Positions 57,545-64,000 of a stretch of DNA of 64,000 nucleotides are shown here, piece after piece. The notes beneath the pieces are model-generated. The model was not told the DNA's origin. It saw only the letters and a program-made list of their open reading frames with translations, and did no database searches. Within the stretch, counting starts at the first letter, position 1. Each line of letters starts with the position of its first letter. The DNA lies in NCBI RefSeq assembly GCF_905220565.1, contig NC_059406.1, forward strand, positions 15,138,001 to 15,202,000, given 5' to 3'. This DNA comes from Melitaea cinxia (taxonomy: Eukaryota > Arthropoda > Insecta > Lepidoptera > Nymphalidae). The translations under genes and the position numbers were made by a program.

Positions 57545-57865
57545 GATCAGCCTGCAATTACAATCATAGCAGCCTTTCGCAGTCGACTACTGGACATAGG
57601 CCTCGACAACTTCACTCCTGTGTTTTGCCCATAGTCACCACGCTGGGCAGACGGGTTGGTGACCGTAGGCCTGGCATTGTCGTACCAAAGACGTTGCTGC
57701 CCGTCTTCGTCCTGTGTATTTCAAAGCCAGCAGTTGGATGGATATCCCGCCATCGGTCGGCTTTTTAAGTTCCGAGGTAGTAGTGGAACTTAGTCGCCTC
57801 TTACGACACCCACGGGAAGAGAAGTGTTTATATTCTTTGATGCCGTAAGCACACAGCACCACAAA
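57545..57865 (-). repeat. SINE-C copy inside the TA-flanked transposon
   Basis: Reversed copy from CAGCCTTTCGCAGTCGACTAC to GCCGTAAGCACACAGCACC. The order of landmarks matches 22010-22430. Confidence 0.7.
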
Positions 57866-57984
57866 GATCAGCCTTGATTAATAATAATTATGGAAACAAA
57901 ATACGAGGTGGACACATATCTCCATTCGCATTAAATATTAACAATACCGCTGTTTTCTTCTTCGTTACTTGGTTTTATTTGATA

Positions 57985-58980
57985 CTAGCTGTGCTCGCGA
58001 CTTCATCCGCGTGGAATTATAATTATAATTATAATAAAAAAATATTGTTCTGTTCGTAGAATTACAAAATAAATAAATTTCTAAAATAAAAGTAGCCAAG
58101 TTACTCCTTATTTCATTAGCTATCTAGATGGTAACGTCAAAATCAGTCCAGTCGTTTCAGTGATTAGCCGGAGCAAACAGATAGACAGACAGACAAAAAT
58201 TCTAAAAAATGTTTTTATTTATTTATTTATTTTATTTTCTTACATCTAATATTACAGGCATAACCCAATTCATTAGACATAGTAAAAGAGACAAAAAGCA
58301 AAAGGAAAAAAATGTTAAACTATAATTAAAAAAGAATTAGCTGACTTTAACATAATACTAAAAACAAAACAATAATAAATATAGAAATATTAAATTCATT
58401 TCTCATAACATATTATATACAAAGTAACTTTTGCGAATTCACTCCATGAACAAGAAAAAAGGTCTAGTGTGTCAGCCACCAAGTTCAGCGTTCTGACTGA
58501 ACGAGCAAGGGGGCCGTTGCGCACTAGCTCGGTTCTGCCGTGAGGTACTGCAAATAAGCTCGGTCGCTGTCTTCGTTGTAGATGATACCCATCGGGTACG
58601 CTCAAACCTATCCACTGCAGTACCCCTGGATTATTGACAACAACGCGGAATAATTTTAAAATATAAGTTGCCAGAGCCAGCTCTCTCCTAGTCTCCAACT
58701 TGTTGTTACAATGTTGGATACAAGGGATACACGCCATAAAGCCTATGGTAAAGAAACCTGGTGAATTTATTTTGAATACGTTCCAGTATGAAACTGTATT
58801 TGACTTCACGTGGAAACCATACTACCGCATTATACTCAAGCTGACTTCTTATTAGGGCATCATACAGTAAAGAGATTGCTTATTTTGGTATATGTACCGT
58901 GTATAAATCAATATACATTTAGAAAAAGCTGTTACTTTAATATTACAAACAGACACTCCAATTTTATTTATTTGTGTAGA
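57985..58980 (+). repeat. R-family repeat split by a LINE insertion
   Basis: The left part (57985-58212) starts CTAGCTGTGCTCGCGACTTC and runs to TTCTAAAAAATG. The right part (58880-58980) resumes exactly with TTATTTTGGTATATGTACCG and ends ATTTATTTGTGTAGATAAG. The LINE fragment 58213-58880 lies between. Confidence 0.75.
58213..58880 (-). pseudogene. 5'-truncated LINE (RT C-terminus and tail) nested in the R repeat
   Basis: The minus strand reads LYDALIRSQLEYNAVVWFPR, then EVKYSFILERIQNKFTRFLY, a frame change, ETRRELALATYILKLFRVV, VPHGRTELVRNGPLARSVRT and DTLDLFSCSWSEF. This is the post-RT end of a Jockey-like ORF2. An (ATAA)n-type tail is at 58213-58240 on plus (TTATTTATTTATTTATTTTA). It is a third LINE family, distinct from the two intact ones. 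Confidence 0.75.
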
Positions 58981-59143
58981 TAAGTTTTGTACCCTCTTGG
59001 TCTGCACCCACTGATTTTGTCCAATATTGGAATAGCATATTTTTTGCATAGGTCTTCTTTTGGATGTCATGCAAATCTTCTCTTAAATCTTCCTCTGTGT
59101 ATTTTCTTTTTTCCTTCTTGTTTCTTATCTGCAAAGAACTCAT
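58975..59143 (-). pseudogene. pipsqueak-type HTH of a DNA transposase, frameshifted
   Basis: ATG at 59143, then SSLQIRNKKEKRKYTEEDLR, helices 1-2 of a psq domain. A one-base shift near the CCTATGC is needed to continue into the recognition helix YAIPILDKISG and the basic RPRG hook. The frame then runs into an inserted repeat at about 58975. This is the only coding trace of the element's transposase that I see. Confidence 0.65.
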
Positions 59144-60232
59144 CTTAAACAGAAAAAAAAAATAAGAAAGAAATTACTTATTTCATTCAAAGTAGAATAG
59201 GTATTAAACTTTTAGTTTTATGTATTAACCTTATAGAAATAATTTAAAAAATGGACGCGATTTAGTTTTATTATTAATCCCTTTAGGTATAGTTTGCGTC
59301 CATTGCGGACGCAAAGTGGAAGTTTTATAAATTCGGTGTAGTAGTTCGCGTCCACCTTATTTTAACTGTTAACTATAAAAAAAATAAGCAAATTCATAAT
59401 TATTATAATTCCTTTTATCATAACCAACGCCTAGAAACAGCTATGTATCCAAAATAGACATAAAACAATAAAAGACTCACCTTCAAACGAACCGCTGCCC
59501 ACTATTTTCTTCTCATTATTCCGTGCCTTCGCGCTCTCTTGTTGAACAGCCCTCACTAACTATTTTTTTTACCCAGGATTCCTTGGACGCACGGAACTTT
59601 TGTCTATGCGTACGTGCCTCTTATACATTGAGGTATTAGCCGGTAATTATTTTTCGACTTATTGGTGTCTTAGTATACTTAATTTCGAGACTTTTCAAAG
59701 TGAGATCCGTAAAATGGACGCGAATTGGGCGGTGGACGCGAACAGGCGCAATTACCCTATGTAATAAAACAAGTAAGATTACTTACTTCATCTACTCGAC
59801 GATTCTATTGTTCAGTGAGCTTATGGCTTTATTTATTTTACCTTATTTATTTATTTTTTTGCGAGTATATTTTACATATAATATTATCATGATTCGAATG
59901 GCAATTACACCTATTCAAAAGTCTAAAAATCTAACTTAAAAATGTATAGAAATCAACTACAGGATTTCTAGTAAATTTTAGATTATTCTGATTAGGTACG
60001 TTTTGATTTTAATTTTATATATATATTTGATTAACAGACAACACCAAAATGACATCATTACATATTATATCCACACTATCATTACATATTATACACTGAT
60101 AAGAAATGTTTTCCAAGGTCTTTGTACATTCCTTTCTGAATTTATATTTACTCTAGTTTGAATGAGATCATGAATGATATTTTAAAAATTTTGTGTCATT
60201 ATGTTAAAGACAATGTAATCAAATAATTATGT

Positions 60233-60520
60233 TTGCTAGCAAACGAAAAAAACCGGCTTCAATGACGTCGATACAACGTAAGTAAACGAAAAAAATTAAC
60301 AAACGCACAGTTGCTACTACGATTTTTGAAGATTCCCCTCGATTCCTATGGGACGCCATCATCAGATCCTGGTTTCCTAATCATTTTACCACCCTTAGGA
60401 TATCTCCTTTCCAACAAAAAAATAATTCAAAAGCTGTTCATTAACGAAGATATCTCCGAACATACGTAATATATATTTCACTAGCTGCTGCCCGCGACGT
60501 CGTCTGCGTGAACGCTATAC
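60233..60520 (+). repeat. Foldback-family fragment followed by an R-type start
   Basis: 60233-60475 has GTTTGCTAGCAAACGAAAAA, CAGATCCTGGTTTCC and TATCTCCTTTCCAAC. 60481-60520 begins CTAGCTGCTGCCCGCGAC and then decays. Confidence 0.5.
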
Positions 60521-61577
60521 AGCACCAAAAATACCTACGATTATACCTTTTAAAATAACATTCATTTAAAACGAATTAATCATACAATTTTTAAGAAGAA
60601 AATGCACAACTCCATCTATGACTTTTAAAAACAACTATTAATCTCGCCAACATGATCAAATTTAAATTATTTATATCCAAAAAGGGATTGATGATGATGT
60701 TTTTGAAATCTCATAGATGGCGCTGCTTTAAAATTGTCTTGATCAACTTATATTCATTTAATTATGTTTATCGGCCCAAGTTACTTATATTGCGTGATTT
60801 TTATAGTGTGAAGCTAGCTTATAGCATGGTTATTAACATAATAAAAACAACATTCAAATATTCAAATATGCGTCATTAGATTACACGTTGTTACAGAATG
60901 CGTTGAAGAAATAAAGGTTCACTGCTCGTTCCCTGTGGGCGTAGCGTGATAATATTATGTACTCGTAGCGTGATAATATGTAAATATTCAATTCAATTCT
61001 TTTAAAAAAATATTCAGTAAATTTTAATCGACGACTTATTATATATATATATATATATATATATACGGTCGAATTAAAAAAACCTCCTCCTTTTTTGAAG
61101 TCGGTTAAAAAATATGCATATGCTAATACTAGTCATTCAGTACGGGTGCTGTTAATTGTGTGCGTTATTCATTGCTCATCACAAGTGTCGTTTGTGAACA
61201 CCTGTTAAAGCAATTGTTGTCACATTCGTTGTTGTCACGTTCGTGTTCATATACTCGTAGTTTTAGTATTTAATGTACCGGAGAAAAGTAGTTCAGTTAT
61301 TGTTTTGTGTTTATTATCATTTATTTATGTCATATTTATGATAATTTTTATATAAAGGATTGGACAAATGGAATATAAAACTGGTTTACCTTCTAGATTA
61401 CGGTAACGTAACGAGTTTTGGCTTAAAATTCGCTGCATAGTATATAATAAATACATATTCATTTCGGAGGCACGCATAGCGATTGATAATAAAATTTAGG
61501 AATTGTAACTAACAATTTCTGATAAGCAATGTAGCATTGTTTTAAATTAGTTCTGCTTTAAATACTACCAAAAAACG
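60520..61577. other. upstream region of fucosyltransferase 3
   Basis: (AT)n at about 61038-61065 is next to a foldback-family end (CCTCCTCCTTTTTTGAAGTC, 61081-61108). The final 450 nt are AT-rich. No promoter element could be fixed. Confidence 0.4.
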
Positions 61578-62488
61578 ATGCTACATGGAAACCGGTATCG
61601 CGTATCTATTACTCGAATTATTTTAATTCTAATCGTTGTGTTTATTATATGCTTAGCATTTGAATATAATACGAGAATGAATTCGATGCGGGCTGAGAGA
61701 AAGGATACACATGTGTCGATGGCCGAAATGAAATACATATTACAATGGACGAGCAGATCTAGCACACCTTTTAATTACATGGGAGAAGAGAATTCGGTGT
61801 TTGAGAAGTATCAGTGCAAATTTAGAAACTGCTACGTAACAGGTGACAAATCTTACTTGCCTAATCAGTCGGAATTTGACGCGATTATTTTTAATGGGCG
61901 CGATGTTACAAACCTTGAACCGTCCAAAATGCCGAATGTTCGGAAACGGAAACAAAAATACATTTTCGCAGCGATGGAGTCGTCAGATAATTATCCAGTA
62001 TGTGATGAGCACTACGATGGATTTTTCAATTGGACGTGGACTTATAAAGTGGACTCTGACTTTCGTTGGGGATACATAACAGTTTACAATCAGAATGGTG
62101 GTATGGTAGGTCCGGCAGTTGACGTGAAGTGGGAGAGAGAAATGAATCCGATCAGTGAAGAGTTGAAACTAAAGCTGTCGAGCAAAACGAAAGCCGCGGC
62201 GTGGTTCGTGTCGAACTGCAACAGTAAGAGCGAAAGAGAGCTCTTTGTAAAGAAAGTTCAGACGGAATTACATCAGTTCGGATTGTCGGTCGATGTGTAC
62301 GGTGAATGTGGGACACTTAGGTGTCCAAGGTCAAGAACGGATTTATGTTTCAAAAAGGTTGAAAATGATTATTATTTTTATTTTTCTATGGAGAACTCTT
62401 TCGCTGAAGATTACGTTACAGAGAAGCTTACAACTGCTTTGCTAAATTACGCCGTTCCTGTTGTTTACGGTGGTGCTAACTACTCCAG
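61578..62488 (+). CDS. alpha-1,3-fucosyltransferase 3 (GT10), first coding exon; gene continues beyond the window
   Basis: 303 codons plus two bases, ending TCC-AG|GTACAA at the same place as copies 1 and 2. The frame happens to stay open into the intron to 62624, which should not be counted as protein. Signal anchor at residues about 10-27 (RIILILIVVFIICLAFEY). Conserved blocks are YILQWT, FNWTWTYKVDSDFRWGYI, KAAAWFVSNC, YYFYFSMENSFAEDYVTEKL and NYAVPVVYGGANYSR. It is closest to copy 2. The terminal exon with PGSYLN and CxxC is expected past 64000, since none lies in the remaining 1.5 kb. Predicted Golgi enzyme using GDP-fucose; acceptor unknown. Confidence 0.9.
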
Positions 62489-64000
62489 GTACAAATTAAT
62501 ATTTTATATTAACTTAAAAGTCCAGACCAGTGGGAAAAAAATTGTTGTAGGACGAAACTCATTGGAAAAGGAAGCGAATACAATAAAAATGAACTACGGG
62601 CAACTTGAGGCCGGGAAATGGTAGGGAGGGGGGTTTTAGGGTAAAAACGGTTTATCTCGATTTCAGATTAAACTACAAGTTCTATGGAAAAACGTTTCGT
62701 CGCAAATTTGTAGGTACTAAAAAGATTTACAACTTTTGTATCGAATTTTTTTTCACATAACATCAAAATTCATTTGATAAATTCAAAAAACCAAGTTTTA
62801 GGTTTTTTATTTTTCTTTTATAAAAAAAAATTTTTTTTACCAATTTTGGTGTAAACTTACCTATTTATGCCCCAAACACTCTGAATTTTTTTTGATTTAA
62901 AATATTTATTGTATACTTATTTTGACCTCAATATCGAAAAAGCACCGTAATTTTTAATTGAAAATACTCACGTCAAAATATAAGCTTCCTTAAAAAAGTC
63001 GATGGGCTTTTTGTTCATTAAATTTTTGTTTTTTCGAAGGTGTAAAAAATATACATTACTTTGGTTGTTCTCAGTATGTTCTCAGAAAATGCAAAGATTG
63101 AAGAGCATTTAAATTTAAGAGATATCCATTAAAATATGAAAAAAGAGCATCCATGCTAATATTATAAATGTGAATGTAAGTTTGTTTGTTGTTGTTTGCT
63201 TTCACGCGAAAACTTAACCGATCATTACGAAACTTTATACATATATTTTTGGAGGTATTAGAAGTATGATAGGATACCTTTTATACAAAAAAAATTCACA
63301 TCGAGCAAAGCCGTAGGTAAAAGCTAGTAAGAAAGAAAGAAAGAAAGACATTTATTTGAGACACATACACTGCTTACAGACATACAACAAACACAATGAG
63401 AGCACAAATACATTAAAAAAGTACAATATAAAGCGTACGCGCTGTCTTGAAATATATGCTAATGTGCATGCAAATCAAAAATAATTATTACGATTTATAG
63501 AATTCATGTCATCTAACGTTATAAAAAATATATCACCACTGAGTTTTTGTTGACTAGTAATTAAAATTAGTCTCGTGATCGAAGAGTTTGATCGAGCGAG
63601 GCGATCATATAAGTTAATGAAGATAGAAAGAAGGAGAGTTACGTTTCGTAAGTTTTACTTCAATCGTGTGGTCTAAAGCACACTCGTTTTTTTTTATATA
63701 CGTAGGTACACATTATCGTTTCCTAAGGAGACAACTTATAGCTATTTATTTGCTTTTTTGCTTACCATAGATAGAATTTTGGCGTAAAATCCATGCAAAT
63801 TGTGTTAAAAATCTATCAGGGTAGGCAAAACTAGAGATAGGTAAATAATTGAAAAGGTACTATTCGATAAATATACATAGAAATAAACATATGTAAATAT
63901 ATATAAATCCGCCAATCCGAATAAGAGTAGTGTGGTGGATTAAGCTCTGATCCTTCCCCTACTTGGGGAAAGAGACTTATGACCAGTAGTAGGATGTTGC
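62489..64000 (+). other. start of fucosyltransferase 3 intron with repeats
   Basis: 62489-63150 is AT-rich with no known repeat. 63150-63335 is an R-like repeat (TGCTAATATTATAAATGTG ... CAAAGCCGTAGGTAAAAGC). 63331-63348 is an (AAAG)n run beginning a LINE-like tail (GACATTTATTTGAGACAC). Confidence 0.5.
63905..64000 (+). repeat. SINE-B tail, cut by the window end
   Basis: AATCCGCCAATCCGAATAAG, then GGTGGATTAAGCTCTGATCC and GGGGAAAGAGACTTATGACC, matching 42625-42720. Confidence 0.65.

Larger units (their letters stand above)
57000..59757 (-). mobile_element. 2.76-kb TA-flanked DNA transposon (pogo/DDE_1-like) with GCGTCCA subterminal repeats
   Basis: 26-bp terminal inverted repeats with one mismatch (57000-57025 and 59732-59757; core GCGCCTGTTCGCGTCCAC) are flanked by TA on both sides. 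GCGTCCA or its complement recurs at 57208, 57228, 57251, 59252, 59296, 59348 and 59715, clustered near both ends like transposase-binding sites. On minus from 59143, KRKYTEEDLREDLHDIQ and, one frame over, KKYAIPILDKISGCRPRG form a pipsqueak-type helix-turn-helix, the N-terminal DNA-binding domain of pogo/Tigger-like DDE_1 transposases. A possible upstream exon ends at 59480 with a GTGAGT donor. The catalytic domain is not found; later insertions occupy 57545-57865 and 57985-58980. Confidence 0.75.

Noticed and set aside
60652..60879. 75-aa plus-strand frame upstream of fucosyltransferase 3
   Set aside because: Low-complexity AT-rich translation with no domain and no splice relation to 61578.
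62489..62624. Extension of fucosyltransferase 3 by 45 codons
   Set aside because: It lies beyond a GT donor at the position used by copies 1 and 2, and the sequence has no similarity to the GT10 C-terminus. Treated as intron.

Overview
This is eukaryotic, almost certainly lepidopteran (butterfly or moth), nuclear DNA. It is AT-rich, with small exons, long introns and a dense load of interspersed repeats. Their sequences (tRNA-derived SINEs with TAGCCCG and GACGCCGCG heads, RTE and Jockey/CR1-like LINEs, and the CGCGACTTCGTCCGCGTGG repeat) are typical of lepidopteran genomes. I assigned the organism from these repeats and from the proteins, not from any search.

Four or five host genes can be reconstructed. 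(1) Positions 208-6362 (+): a nine-exon secreted trypsin-like serine protease, complete in every domain. It has a GC-AG intron and a one-base phase mismatch between exons 5 and 6 that would break the reading frame as sequenced. (2) A tandem family of GT10 alpha-1,3-fucosyltransferases (+), with long first coding exons at 8838-9733, 32612-33534 and 61578-62488. Only the first has a visible terminal exon (23648-23918, after a 13.9 kb intron). The second has none before the third copy starts, and the third runs off the window. (3) A previously hidden four-exon gene on the minus strand, 50507 down to 41093. It encodes 266 aa, uses a 36-nt microexon, and carries a whole LINE in its last intron. The three fucosyltransferases share a type II Golgi-enzyme layout and surround this unrelated gene.

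Most of the remainder is mobile DNA. Two LINEs have intact ORF2s: 28010-31925 with a 980-aa ORF2, and 42925-47170 with ORF1 plus a 948-aa ORF2. LINE fragments and tails lie at 12750-13290, 21420-21545, 24300-24480, 25200-25530, 27796-28020, 35040-35885, 37931-38212, 52564-52725 and 58213-58880. DNA transposons include a mariner remnant inside the protease gene, a Tc1/mariner element with precise inverted termini (16345-17716), a 988-bp non-autonomous element full of palindromes and tandem duplications (26289-27276), a foldback element (33927-34735), and a 2.76 kb TA-flanked element (57000-59757). The last keeps a decayed pipsqueak-type helix-turn-helix and has been hit by SINE and LINE insertions nested inside each other. 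No rRNA, true tRNA or CRISPR feature was seen.
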